Below are positions 22,700 through 34,096 of a stretch of 64,000 bases of DNA, one piece after another (the first letter of the stretch is position 1; each line of letters begins with the position of its first letter). Origin of the DNA: Escarpia spicata (lineage: Eukaryota; Annelida; Polychaeta; Sabellida; Siboglinidae); contig OZ023206.1 of NCBI GenBank assembly GCA_963995525.1, forward strand, positions 73,748,506 to 73,812,505, in the 5' to 3' direction. The notes under the pieces were generated by a model. The model had not been told where the DNA came from and did not search any database. It saw nothing but the letters and a program-made list of their open reading frames with translations. Both the position numbers and the translations under genes were made by a program.

Positions 22700-24960
22700 A
22701 CTTATTATCTACGTGTATCCCGCCCTTTTAAGATATGTGTCGCTTTTAATTTTAAACGTATTCACACTACTAGCACAAACACAATCTGGAGATAATTTGT
22801 TCCATTCATTTACAGTCCTTTGTGAGTATGAGAACTTTCTTATATCTAATCTACACTGCTCCTTTGCTAATGTAACTTCATGTCCTCTAGTCCTTCTATC
22901 TTTCTTAACTGAGAAAAAATATTTCTATCAATATTTTTAAAAACCACTCAATATTTTAAATACTTCTATCTGATGTCCTCTCCTGGTCTCTAATGTTGTT
23001 AAACCACATTCTTTTAGGTGTTTTTCATAACTAAGATCCCTAAGTTTTGTATCATTTTAGTCGCTCTCCTCTGTACTCTTTCTAGCATATCTATGTCCTT
23101 CTTGCGATATGGCCTCCACGCTTGAATACAATATTCTAAATGAGGCCTAACTATTGTTTTGTACAGCGATATTATTAGCTCTTTTTCCTAATAAGTTATA
23201 TTTCGCCTAATTAATCCAAGGATTTGATTTCCCTTTGAAGCGACAATACTGCACTGCTCTGAAACCGTCATATCAGAACTAATGGTAAGTGCTTTTCTTT
23301 TATGGTAGTCTTAGTACAGAACCTCCCATTGTATATTGTACATCTTCGTTCCCATGTCCTGTGTGGAGGCATTTACATTTCCCAACATTTTTTAGTCCAT
23401 TTTATCAATCTGTCAAGATCATCTTGTAAATGCTGTCTATCTTCATCACGTTTAATCCTTCTAAACAATTTTGTATCATCCCCAAATGTCAACACCTTGC
23501 TTGTTATATCATCGGCCAAATTGTTGATATATATTAAGAATGATATAGGTCCCAGTACTAATCTCTGTATCCCACTCAAAACTGATTTCCAGTTTGAAGC
23601 CTCCCCATCAGCTACCATCCGTCGTCTTTTGTCAATTAGCCATTTTTCTTTCCAGTTAATTAAACCATTTCCTATGCCATGGGCCTTTAGTTTAAACAGT
23701 AATCTTTGATGCGGCATTTTGTCGAAAGCTTTCTAAAAATCTAAGTAGATGATATCTACTGGTGATCTCTTGTCTACCCACTTAGTGATATCTTCGAAAA
23801 AACATAACATTTGTTAAGATTGACCTCGCTTTTAGAAACCCATTTTGAGATGATTTTAACAAATTATGTTTAACAAGAAAATCCACTGTGTGATCTTTAA
23901 TAAGTCTTTCTAATAATTTGCAAATCATTCATGTTAAACTCACTAGTCTATAATTTTCTAACTTCTTTCTGGAACCTTTTAAAAATAATGGTATAATGTT
24001 TGCTTCTTTCCATCCTAAAGGAACCACTCCCTCTTCTAATGACCAGTTGAAAACTGTTGCACGTGTTATGCTAATTTGTTCTACAATTTCCAATAGTAGT
24101 TTGGGCGGAATCCCATCCACTCCAGGTGATTTATTATCCGTCATTTCCAGTATGTCTATATGACTTCCACATCCTTTGTTTGTACTTAATTTTTCTAACG
24201 GCTTCTTTCGATAAGTATTTCTTTCTGGACTGTTTCCCTTGTTTTTTTAAGGGAACACATTTATCGACGATGCACTGAATTTCACTCTTGAAGATATTCC
24301 AGAATTCTGTTGCTGTCTTATTATTCAGTATGTTGTTCCAGTCTATCTTTGCTAAATATTTCCTCATTTCCTTATATCTCTTCCTTTGTGGAAATTTCTC
24401 CTGAACTGCTTTTTATTATTTCTTTCTTATTTTACTTTGATGGTCAAATTTATCTGGTTGAGATCACTACTTCCCAGTGGCTTACATAATTTGACATTGT
24501 CAACTAATTCTTTCTGTGAGGACAAAACTATGTCTAACACATTCTCACCCCTGGTTGGTTCTAGCACATGTTGAGAAAGGAATGTATCTTGAACTAAAAC
24601 TAAAAACTTGTGGTCCTCTCTCCCCATACTCTGTAGAGATTTCCATTGTATATGACCATGGTTAAAATCTCCAATAATAATATAGTCCCTTTGCTAACTT
24701 CCCTTATAGCGTTTTCTACTTTCTCATTCTCTTTTATGCTTATGTTTGGACTTCGATAAACTAACTCAACCGTTACCGTTGAGCTTCCTGTAACTATGTT
24801 ACACCAAACAGCTTCTTCGCAATCTGCTTCTCTTTCTAACTTTATTTCATAAGCCTGGATAGATTCCTTAATATAAAAAATATCTCCACCTCCCCGTCTT
24901 CCTATTTTATCTTTCCTAAACATTATATAGCCTGTTAGACCCAATTCGCCATCTGATATA
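22700..24960 (-). pseudogene. CR1-like ORF2: endonuclease and reverse transcriptase
   Basis: Blocks on the minus strand, in order: endonuclease (24944-24600) with MFRKDKIGRRGGG and VELVYRSPN; endonuclease end (24627-24427) where SDH reads SDLNQ; linker (24367-24134); RT palm (24144-23929) with KSPGVDGIPPKLL and NYRLVSLT; RT (23717-23373) with LVLGPISFLIYINNL and FGDDTKLF; then thumb and C-terminus with many stops down to about 22700. The usual FADD core appears as FGDD. At least five frame changes show decay. Confidence 0.82.
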
Positions 24961-25059
24961 TCAGTGGTGGCCCATGATTCGGTAATACCTATTATGTGAA
25001 AGTCAATAATTCTACCATAATGTTTAGTTCACTTCTTTTGTTTACTATGCTCCTTGCAT

Positions 25060-26214
25060 TTAAACTATATCCTGATTCAGAAGTTTTCCAAACTGCTGCC
25101 CCTTTCCATTTAGATAGAGACCATCTCTCATGTACATATCTTCCCTCCCAACAAAGTATCCCCATAAATCTACGAATCCCACCGCCTCTTCTTTACACAT
25201 CTGCTCAACTAGTGCGTTGATCGCCATCCTCTTGCAGTTTCTATATGCTGGCCCCCTTCCTCCCATTACTGGCAAAATTCCTGAGAGAATAATCTGTTCG
25301 ACTCTTGTCTTCATTAACTTCCTCACTAACTGTCTGTACTTCTGTACTATCCCAGTTGTTCCCTCCCTGTCTGCATTATTTGCCCCTATGTGTATAGTGT
25401 ATGTACTACTAGTATAGACACTCCCTTGCCATGACCTTCTCTACCCTTTCAGTCACAGGTTCTATTCTAGCCCCCGGTAAACAAACAACGACGTCCCCCC
25501 CTTCGCTTAATGTTTTATCTGTCTTTCTCAGAATGGAGTCGCCCATACACACCCTCTCTTTCCTCATTGCCCCCTCAATCACTTTCTCAGAGTAGCTCCT
25601 CCGGTTTGCATCTGTCTGGTTGTAGTCTTGTTCCCCTGTCTTCTGCTCTCCTGTCACAATCTCGTCCGTTCCATTCTTTCCTGACGCTGTTTCTCTTGTC
25701 ACCTTTCCTCCTGTCATTGTCCCTCCCAACTTCTCTTCTGTCACATTTACTCTCACTTCCTTTCTTCCCGTCATCTTTCCTCCCACTGCATTTCCTTCTC
25801 TCCTCTCCCGTTTCTGATTCCCTCCTACCTCTTGCTCTACATTTTCTGCCGTCAATCCTCCAATTTCTTCCCCTCCAATCACCTTCCCTCCTCTCAGTCT
25901 TCTTTCCTCAGTCTTCTTGCCACTGTTCTGCTCCTTCAGTCTCACAGTATTCCCAACTCTCTCCCTGTCAACTCTCTCCATTCCATCTGTTTCCTTGTTG
26001 ATTCTTATCTCCATCCCCTTCACAATATCTACCAACCTTGCTAACTCCTTCTCCAGACATTCCACCTTCCAAACCCCTCACACTGAAAGGTGAATCCCTC
26101 TTCCTTGGTCTCTGCCCATGACTTCCCACAGCCTGATAGAACAAAATCCAGCCAACTGTGGCAGTTGTCGCACCCCAAGTGTCACTTTACCTTGATTTTC
26201 CGCTTGCAGGGCGC
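25060..26214 (-). pseudogene. CR1-like ORF1: PHD-type zinc finger plus SGNH esterase domain
   Basis: ORF1 starts at ATG 26214 and has a stop after 11 codons, but its frame continues with CDNCHSWLDF, CGKSWAET and GFTFQCEGF, a PHD-like Cys/His finger. Then comes a charged Gly/Glu/Lys-rich linker (26065-25600) and an SGNH hydrolase-like domain: block I VCMGDSIL near 25540, IHIGANNADREG near 25370 (reached only after a frameshift at about 25409), and a C-terminal RDGLYLNGKG near 25110. CR1/L2 ORF1 proteins often carry such an esterase. The block V His expected in DGLHLN is Tyr here, so with the frameshift and the early stop the protein is non-functional. Confidence 0.78.
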
Positions 26215-26215
26215 C

Positions 26216-26734
26216 ATATCAGGATTTATTTAATAATTATAATCTAATTAGCTATTAAATATAGTTTAGTCAACTGTGTTTACACTATTCACTACATCTA
26301 TGTAGTCTTTAAGAAGAGTGTTTAATCAACTTATTGCTTTAAGTTAATTTCGAATGGTTGTTAGAAATTACACTTACTTGCAAAGCTAGACAAGTCCGGC
26401 TTATATATCATAATAGACACTTAGCAGGTGTTCTCACAGCAGAATTATGCTAATTTAGAGCATTTTAAAGGGAATCATTATGTCAGTATACATATAATGA
26501 TATAGTGTTAGCCATTATTTGGTTTATTAAGTTATAGCTGATAATTGGTTGTATATCAGTTAATGAGTCTTGTTAGCTAGTGCAATGCTGCGCAGTATTA
26601 TATTTAACTTGCTTGTTTTTTTTACAGACAGTGCATGGCGTGATTGCACTGAGCAGTGCTCAGGCGCCGTGTTAGACTGCAGTTCCCAGTTGGGGTGAAC
26701 ATTGTTACCTTTAATTGGTGTATTATTAATTGTT
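26216..26734. other. Unassigned AT-rich stretch 5' of the CR1-like LINE
   Basis: No gene seen. A donor-like GTAAGTG on the minus strand near 26375 has no coding context. Confidence 0.4.
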
Positions 26735-26948
26735 TATAAACAATTAGTATGATAGTTATACATGTATACAGTCTGTACTAAGGAATTATAAACAATTAGT
26801 ATGATAGTTATACATGTATACAGTCTGTACTAAGGAATTAGAAACAATTAGTATGATAGTTATACATGTATACAGTCTGTACTAAGGAATTATAAACAAT
26901 TAGTATGATAGTTATACATGTATACAGTCTGTACTAAGGAATTAGAAA
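26735..26948 (+). repeat. 52-bp tandem repeat, four copies
   Basis: CAATTAGTATGATAGTTATA starts at 26741, 26793, 26845 and 26897. Copies are nearly identical, alternating TATAAACA and TAGAAACA at the junction. Confidence 0.95.
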
Positions 26949-29659
26949 CAAGGCAAGTAGATATGTTTTAGTATTGATTCATGAAATAATGTAATACAAG
27001 CACTGATCCCTTGTATGACTGTAATGGATGTGATGTAGACATACTGATACTGTATTATGCACAGAGGAGTGTCTCGTATACATGTGTTTACAGTGTAATT
27101 GTAGAAGTGTTACAACCGAGTATATATTTTATGGACATTTTACATTGATTTGATGCTGTCTTAATGATACTTAGGATGCATTTGAATGTATTTCTTGATT
27201 TGAGAACACAGTATTTAAACTAATATAGACCTATATGTTATTGATAGTAAGTCCGTCAAGGAGGATTGCCGTTTGGATATCTAGTTTCAAATATCACAGG
27301 TGCTAGCCTGCTATTTGGTACCTGAGATGATCTATATGCAATTTAACTGTATCAAAGTTATGCAAGGAATATTATGTTTAATGCTGTTGTTGAATGATCC
27401 TTTGTATCCATTTTTGCACTTGTAGTAATCATATGTTATTATGTTGCAGGTTTATTTTGTATTTTAGATTTGACACAATAAATAATACTCATCATTAATA
27501 TGTGTTGACCTGTCTTCATGGTAAATCCCCTGTTACAAATAGAACATGTTTAACTTCCACACACTGTAATGGTGAACTTTGCCGTCCTGATTAGTTGCTC
27601 CACGGGTGGGTGTAAGTTTGTTATTACAGCATTTTGTAGACACTTTACATATGACAATGGTCTCAGAAAATAGATCACAAATGAGTTAATGCTTAGTTGG
27701 GCGGGTTGCAAATGGTTTAGTTGTCCCATGGACAACAAGTAGAAGGAAAGACATGCACATGTCTGATGACTAATTGACTCATCTCGAACTAACGGACAAC
27801 GAAGCAAAGTAATAGTTAGCCACATTTTGTTTATGCCTTTAAATGTAAGAAAAGGCGTTGTCATGAAAAGTTGGTTGCTTAGAAGTTAGAACATCTATTC
27901 TGTGTTAGGGCAATTAAATTAACAACTGCTTTCATAACTGGCTAATAAACGATGTTCTAAGAAAACAGGTTTGAATGATTTTAACCGCTCGGTTTTAACA
28001 GCCCGGTTTTAACCAGGTTAAAAACGGGCCAATTTTCCCTTTAAAAAGTTGTCAAAACCAGTCAAAACCTAATTTGATGTATAATTGTGTTATATGTCTA
28101 TAATAAATTGTTAATTAACTATAACTATAAAACAAATGTCAGCTTGAATATGGAACACAATATTTGTATGATTTTGAGCAATTGCTTGTGATATAATTAA
28201 ATTCAAACTCTTGCAAAAAAATGTAGGCCATATATTTTAATTATATGTATAAAATTGTTTTAGTGGTAATCAATGCAAAGTAAAAAAGATTGATCCTCTG
28301 TTGTACGTCCTGTTTCCATAATTTAAATTAACCAATTAAATTAATTTTTCCAAAGATAGCCTATCTATGTTCTCATGATTGATGGTATACTCAGTGCTGC
28401 CTAACTAACAGAAAAACAAATTTCCAAGTTATTATTTAATAAGTAACTTGGTAGATATACACTGTTTCAACATATTGTGTTGCTACACTGTAACACCTGT
28501 CGGCAGCTAAGGTTGTGAGTTAGCACTTCAAAGAGATGCTTGTTTTACAATATCCAATAAGTTACATTGTGTTAATTACAGCTGTTAAAGTGCCTGCATG
28601 GCCAGACATGACCAAGTGTTTACGTCTGTAGAGCATCACAATGGGAAAGACAGCACAAGTGGATAGCCAATAATCATCCAACGTGCTTCTAAATTTACAA
28701 CAAACAGCAGGAAACATTATATTACTAACAGTCAATGTTAAATTATTGTATTCAAATTAAAAAACCTTTGAATAAAATATGATAGTTTTCTATTGCAATT
28801 ACAGCCATCATGATACTTATTTTATATTCTTCTAAGACATTTTATAATTATATTCATCACTTTCAGAAAACAATAAGAATTTAACATAATTTAATGGTTC
28901 TACCCAGCGTCATCTTACTTCATTTCATTATATAATTCTACACCCGTAAACTTGATTAAAGTCCAGACGTGAAAGTAATATGCCCACGTGCCACGTCAGT
29001 CATCAGTCATTGGGAATTCACTGATAACGTGCAAACCTTGCTGAACACTCAAGCTGGAAACGGGTGATGGAAAAGGCCGTGTGAAGATGTGGGTAGTGCA
29101 AGAGTTACTGGAAACTGTGGTAAAGAAAGGAGTGATATTGTGACAAAGAAATCTTCTGCAACCGCTTTGTTACAAAGGAGACCAAGATGACGGCTGTTCG
29201 TGCATTCTCCATCTCAGCCAAACCCAGCTGTGACATCATCAAAGCATGTCACCTCCTTCACTGGTCTCATGACCACTCACGCTATGGTCCCAAGTTGAGG
29301 CCAAGTGTACTTGCAAAACAGATCTTGCTTGTGTGGATGTTGCTATGTGAACAACGTTCCAGCACTTACGTCTGGTCAGGACAGCAACACATATCATAAT
29401 GTTCAAGTGATATTACTGATGATCCTGCCACTGTTCACCCCACACATGAAAGGTCATCAAATACACAGAAAAAGTGATGTATATGTATATATATGTATAT
29501 ATACATATATGACTTCATTGCTGTCAAGCAATGTCACAAGTGGAACGTAGGGACGGTAAAGGACACATGAGGGAGAATAGCTTGCCTTATTAAAGACACC
29601 AGCGCAAGGCTGGTTCAAATAGGCAAAGTGAGATATAAAGAATAGGAAATGTTATTCCA
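26949..29659. other. Unassigned AT-rich intron sequence
   Basis: No gene that I can support. It includes a GC-poor palindromic patch at about 27985-28030 (GGTTTTAACAGCCCGGTTTT and its partial complement) and a TA/TGTA tract at about 29480-29510. A minus-strand frame of about 104 codons at 27550-27864 has no recognisable domain. Confidence 0.4.
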
Positions 29660-30380
29660 AGCAGACCTGAGGCCGAGTACATTTTCATGAGTACAAGTAT
29701 GAGTACTTTGACGATGTATAAGTATGAGTACACTGCTAAAAGCTGAGTACGAGTAAAAGTACGAGTACGTATTTTAATATAAATATTAAATGATAACGTA
29801 TTTTAAAATTATTAATTAATCTAATTTATATAACTCAGTACAAATGAATATGCAATGGCAGTTGATTAATTTTTTTATGAGGAAAACTAAAAAAACTTCT
29901 TTATTTCATCAACAATGAAATTCACTTCATTGGCATTAATTTCAGTGGCATCCTATGATCTTATCACCTATTTGCCATTGCACCGAATGAACATGAGTTG
30001 TTCACAGGTTGAGTCTTTCAAGCTGCACCTTTCAGGGCAGAATACTTTCTCGGCTATGCTAAATAACCTTTAAACTGGGGCTGATGAGGCTGAGATGTTG
30101 AGGAACCAACTGAGCCAGAGTTGGAAAACTCAGAATTGCAGTGGGTCACTGTGACGATCTGTACATGGCTGACTGAGGTATTCGTTCACCTCTACAATCA
30201 GCAATATGCTGATTTTATAAGTTTGCAAGTTATATTTTCTGATTGTAGACTACTAATTGTTGAGAGGGTTAGCACATGTCCACATAACAGGCTCAGCATC
30301 TCCTTTGGACTTTTTAGCCGGGCTGCTGGCATAGGATAATACTAGTGCAGGAGGCAGTCTGACTGGAGCCACCTTACTTC

Positions 30381-30828
30381 TGTCGTACCGCTAACTATTG
30401 CATTTCAGTTAGGCAGCGGCAGACAGCATTGGGGGATTAACTACTCGGGACTCTATTTCGTTTAACTTACATTAATAAAATATATATCTATATAGTCACG
30501 TAACACCGGTACTTATCTCAGTCACAATGTTTATTAACAGCCGCCCATGTTAACAGAAGTACAATCATCAAACTAAACATTTACAACTCAATACACCTAA
30601 AACTACACGTGGCTCTGCCATTCTCTACCCGAACCAAGGTTTATCCACCCACGAGACTTACCGGCCAAAAACCTCGAGTCCAGCCCACGTGCCCTATTTA
30701 TAATCTCCTCCTTGGCGGCAAAAACAGTCACATGACTCATTTATAAAAACCATGCCCTCTGGTGGGATCATCCCTCCGTACTGCCCTCTTGTGGGACTTT
30801 CATCCACTTATTTGTTGTGGCTCTACCA
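30381..30828 (-). repeat. Gypsy 3' LTR (minus-strand orientation)
   Basis: 448 bp, beginning TGTCGTACCGCTAAC on the plus strand and ending GTGGCTCTACCA. It contains an ATTAATAAAATATATATCTA patch. Confidence 0.9.
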
Positions 30829-30844
30829 TAATTCCCCCCCCACT
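30829..30844 (-). promoter_or_regulatory. Polypurine tract of the Gypsy element
   Basis: Minus strand AGTGGGGGGGGAATTA directly precedes the 3' LTR, the place where plus-strand DNA synthesis is primed. Confidence 0.75.
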
Positions 30845-31395
30845 AATTTGAAATTTGTCCCCAAATTTATACATATGTACCACATCCCGTGGTATGTCAT
30901 AAGTAACCTCTCATGATCAAACTTACAAACATTTCATCTTTTAAAAAAATCTGTTCAAAATACATTCACAATACATTATACATTGTCGCCATAGAAACAT
31001 TGTCAACCTGGCCTGTCTGTATTAATGCTGAGTGTTCATAGTGTTCACAAATAGCATGTCACCATTTGCAGGTGGTGTGCAGGTACATTGCTTTAACACT
31101 GGGTGCCAACCCTGTACATCTCATATATACTACCACTTTATATACATATATTACCTACCCTTATCGGTATTACTCGACAAGACCCCGACTACGCAGGCTA
31201 GTAGGTTGCTCTGATGCGAGTACCCTCTGTCTCCATTTAAGGAGCAAACATCATCACTCCCCACACTGCCTTATAGACCTGCCCATACCGTCATCATTGT
31301 ACTTTCAACATCTAGATCAATGCACCGATCTGCTGATGCTGATACATAACCCACAGTTCTAGCTAGTGTCTCTACTACTAACATTCTCTAGTCTA

Positions 31396-31740
31396 CTAAG
31401 TCTGCTTTAGACGTTTCTTCTTCTTGGCTTTACCAGCCATTGTGTACTTGACAAAGTACTCTCTTTGCAAGTCCCTGGGGACAACACTTTCATCAACCCA
31501 TTCTCGTTTCTTTACATTCCACCATTTTACCTTATACCACAACTTGCCACGGTACCGTTTAGCACAGAGTACCCTCTCTATGGATTTTTGAGAGTCCCCA
31601 CTTTGTGAGTGGTCTGGCTGTCTACCTATTTTGTCCTCATTGACAGTTGAATCGGTCTGACTGTTGTCTGGCCTGTCAGTTGTTGGCTCATTTTGCAGCT
31701 CTGTACTGCTGTTGCCCTTGGCGTCCCGACTCGTAGTACC
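31396..31740 (-). CDS. Integrase C-terminal tail with chromodomain (pol remnant)
   Basis: An open minus-strand frame overlaps the gag end in another frame. Its last part reads RVLCAKRYRGKLWYKVKWW and KKREWVDESVVPRDLQREYF, a chromodomain-like fold segment as found at the C-terminus of chromovirus integrases, where it steers integration to chromatin marks. It is preceded by a Ser/Thr/Asp-rich spacer. The integrase catalytic core is missing. The deletion junction lies at about 31690-31800, where the gag frame gives way to this one. The stop is followed by about 570 bp of untranslated sequence to the 3' LTR. Confidence 0.7.
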   Translation of the reverse strand, partial: GTTSRDAKGNSSTELQNEPTTDRPDNSQTDSTVNEDKIGRQPDHSQSGDSQKSIERVLCAKRYRGKLWYKVKWWNVKKREWVDESVVPRDLQREYFVKYTMAGKAKKKKRLKQT

Positions 31741-32521
31741 CGACCCGGTTTGTGGCGTGTGACGACTCCCGTTCCGCTTCGCCGCCCGCATGGCCAGCCG
31801 GCGCGATACTATGCATCGCATACGCCATCACGTCGCGCTCGATCATTGGTGCTGACATCCCGTTCACTGCAGCCGGGCAGCGCAACAATTCCTCCACGGT
31901 CTCAGGCCGTGACATCTCCACGAATGGCGTCACCGTCGAATGCAGCCCGCCAAGCACCAGCCTCACGAGTTGAACCTGTGTCATCTCCAAGCCGCGGGCT
32001 GCTTTCATCACCTCGGCCGTAAAACTGGCGACGTCTTGTCCTGGCTGTTGTCTCATCGAGTATAAGTCACGCTCTTGTCGCCATCGACCGTGCTGCGATC
32101 GGGCGAAGCGCTCTCGACACGCTGCTTTCAATACGGTCCAGTTTCTTTGTGTGCTCTCTGGCAGTGTCAGAAACCATGTTTCGGCTATTCCCGCCACGTG
32201 GAAAGCAAAAGCATCACTATAGTTATCAACGGTTAAATTTTGAAGGCGGGCGTACCGTTCGAATTTTTGCAGCCATATCTCTGCGTCTTCGGAATTTCCG
32301 TCGAACTTGTTCACGACATAACTCGGATGTGCCGATCCAACACCAACGGCGACTTGTTGCAGCTTGTTAACGATGCCTTCGATTGCTGCGACCATAGCTT
32401 CGTCGGCTACGTGCGTCACCGGTCTTTCGTTTTCACTGGTGTTATCGCCCATCGACCTCGCCGCGCTGCTTTCTGCATTTTCCATTTCGTGTTCGCCAAG
32501 ACTTCCTCCTTTCGTCGTCAA
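31688..32521 (-). CDS. Gypsy gag (retrotransposon capsid protein)
   Basis: An open frame of 277 codons. The first in-frame ATG is at about 32485 (MENAESSAARS); an upstream non-ATG start cannot be excluded. The Retrotrans_gag core is visible: VNKFDGNSEDAEIWLQKFER, FAFHVAGIAETWFLTLP, FARSQHGRW, QQPGQDVASFTAEVMKAARG and LVLGGLHSTVTPFV. Such Gag proteins package element RNA in cytoplasmic particles. No CCHC zinc knuckle is seen before the stop; the knuckle and everything up to the integrase tail appear to be deleted. The frame itself is intact, so the product could still be made. Confidence 0.85.
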   Translation of the reverse strand: MTTKGGSLGEHEMENAESSAARSMGDNTSENERPVTHVADEAMVAAIEGIVNKLQQVAVGVGSAHPSYVVNKFDGNSEDAEIWLQKFERYARLQNLTVDNYSDAFAFHVAGIAETWFLTLPESTQRNWTVLKAACRERFARSQHGRWRQERDLYSMRQQPGQDVASFTAEVMKAARGLEMTQVQLVRLVLGGLHSTVTPFVEMSRPETVEELLRCPAAVNGMSAPMIERDVMAYAMHSIAPAGHAGGEAERESSHATNRVGYYESGRQGQQQYRAAK

Positions 32522-32753
32522 CTGTTGGACATTTCGTGACGTGCTTGCCCGTGTGTTGTTGGCCGGCCCGTCCGTTTTGGTTTGTTATTTGTTTGTGAAT
32601 ATAACTCTAGTACGTCTCGCGTTTAACCCTCGGTTCGGGCAGATCGTTTCATAAAATTTTGAAAACTACCACACAATGTTACAGTAAATTTTCAGCGGAC
32701 CATCCTTTCCGACCACGTGGATTGCCAATCTAATCGAATTTTGAAGTTCAAAA

Positions 32754-32770
32754 CCGCGGATTCTCCACCA
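32754..32770 (-). promoter_or_regulatory. Primer binding site of the Gypsy element
   Basis: Minus strand TGGTGGAGAATCCGCGG, two bases inside the 5' LTR. It starts with TGG, complementary to a tRNA CCA end. I cannot assign the tRNA. Confidence 0.7.
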
Positions 32771-32772
32771 TT

Positions 32773-33220
32773 TGTCGTACCGCTAACTATTGCATTTCAG
32801 TTAGGCAGCGGCAGACAGCATTGGGGGATTAACTACTCGGGACTCTATTTCGTTTAACTTACATTAATAAAATATATATCTATATAGTCACGTAACACCG
32901 GTACTTATCTCAGTCACAATGTTTATTAACAGCCGCCCATGTTAACAGAAGTACAATCATCAAACTAAACATTTACAACTCAATACACCTAAAACTACAC
33001 GTGGCTCTGCCATTCTCTACCCGAACCAAGGTTTATCCACCCACGAGACTTACCGGCCAAAAACCTCGAGTCCAGCCCACGTGCCCTATTTATAATCTCC
33101 TCCTTGGCGGCAAAAACAGTCACATGACTCATTTATAAAAACCATGCCCTCTGGTGGGATCATCCCTCCGTACTGCCCTCTTGTGGGACTTTCATCCACT
33201 TATTTGTTGTGGCTTTACCA
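32773..33220 (-). repeat. Gypsy 5' LTR (minus-strand orientation)
   Basis: 448 bp, same sequence as the other LTR apart from CTTTACCA at the right edge. It is followed by TACTTC, the same six bases that precede the other LTR. Confidence 0.9.
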
Positions 33221-33775
33221 TACTTCTACAGAGGAAGACTGTAAATTCTTGTTCATAGCAGTTAGCACTGTCAGCCACTGTCAAGTGGTATGGTCTCCAG
33301 ACTACATCTCCAGACTACAGTCTAACTGTTGGGTTAATTGCTAATTGGCTCTTTATGGACATCCTGATGGTTTAACTAAACAAACAGGTTGATGGCCTGA
33401 ACTGATAGCTTACAATTATTGTTTGTTTAACAGGGTGTTTCTGACTAGGAAAACATGCTGCCTGTTGCCATGTTTGGGTATCATAGTCATGGTTATCAGA
33501 GAATGAGGATGTACTGGGATGTGTAGGGATGGTAAATTGGTATTCTATCAGAAATAACAAAGTATTTTTAAAATAGTGGAATATTTAAATATTTCAGGAA
33601 AGTTTCATTTTATAACCAAATGTATGTTTTCCCCAGTACATATTGAGAAAGTACTCAGATGTACTCGTAATGTACTCGTAAAATATGAGTACAATGAGTA
33701 TGAGTACGAGTACGAGTCCATGACCCATATGTTTTATGAGAACGAGTACGAGTACTTCAAAAGTTAATTGTGTTA

Positions 33776-34096
33776 AATGTTTATCGGTAAGTCAGAAACA
33801 AAATTGTAAATCAAAATATGTTATTAAATATGTTTGCGTTCCCTTTCAAACTAGATATAAAGTATTCTCAATAAAGCTGTAGAGTTAACATAAATATGCT
33901 ATCAGCTATTCAACAGGTACCCAATTATAACAAATATAATCGATACCTGTGAAACACATTTTCTAAGTCCGCATTTACCGTAGAATTAATTATCCCATAA
34001 AAACAAATTCAATACCATTGCCAAGCCAACTGTTGGTATTTAGTAACAAATGACAACATTATTTTTATGCACAACATAAGTACACTTATGTCAACT
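33776..34096. other. Unassigned intron sequence
   Basis: AT-rich, no feature seen. Confidence 0.4.

Larger units (their letters stand above)
22600..26215 (-). mobile_element. CR1-like LINE with two ORFs, degraded
   Basis: About 3.6 kb on the minus strand, from an ORF1 start at about 26214 to a 3' end with AATCTTGTTAAATCTTGTTA repeats at about 22610-22635, the short terminal repeat style of CR1 elements. ORF1 (26214-25060) and ORF2 (about 24960-22700) are described separately. A related truncated copy on the plus strand lies at 42396-44030, and the same 3' tail appears at 59265-59394, so the family is represented three times in the window. Confidence 0.85.
30381..33220 (-). mobile_element. 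Ty3/Gypsy chromodomain LTR retrotransposon, internally deleted
   Basis: Two 448-bp LTRs that agree at all but one position by eye (CTCTACCA versus CTTTACCA at the edge) flank only 1.94 kb. On the minus strand each LTR starts TGGTA and ends GACA. A tRNA-type primer site lies next to the 5' LTR, and a G-rich polypurine tract precedes the 3' LTR. TACTTC flanks both outer ends, consistent with a 4-6-bp target duplication. Coding remains are gag and an integrase-tail chromodomain; protease, RT, RNase H and the integrase core are absent. Near-identical LTRs imply recent insertion of an already deleted, non-autonomous copy. Confidence 0.88.
29660..33775 (-). mobile_element. hAT-type DNA transposon remnant, interrupted by a Gypsy element
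   Basis: On the minus strand between about 30140 and 29968 the frame reads NISASSAPV, a stop, then RLFSIAEKVFCPERCSL and EQLMFIRCNGK before TAG. This is the conserved C-terminal dimerisation region of hAT transposases (ASSAPVER motif), here with a stop at the Glu codon. Many copies of GAGTAC or GTACTC flank it on the left (29669-29775) and reappear at 33655-33762, beyond the Gypsy insertion, consistent with subterminal repeats. Exact ends and the 8-bp target duplication were not resolved. The rest of the transposase was not identified. Confidence 0.7.

Noticed and set aside
25510..26001. Plus-strand 163-codon Ser/Pro/Leu-rich frame
   Set aside because: It is antisense to the LINE ORF1 linker on the minus strand, whose low-complexity composition keeps the opposite frame open.
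27550..27864. Minus-strand frame of 104 codons
   Set aside because: No domain, no splice context and composition like surrounding intron.
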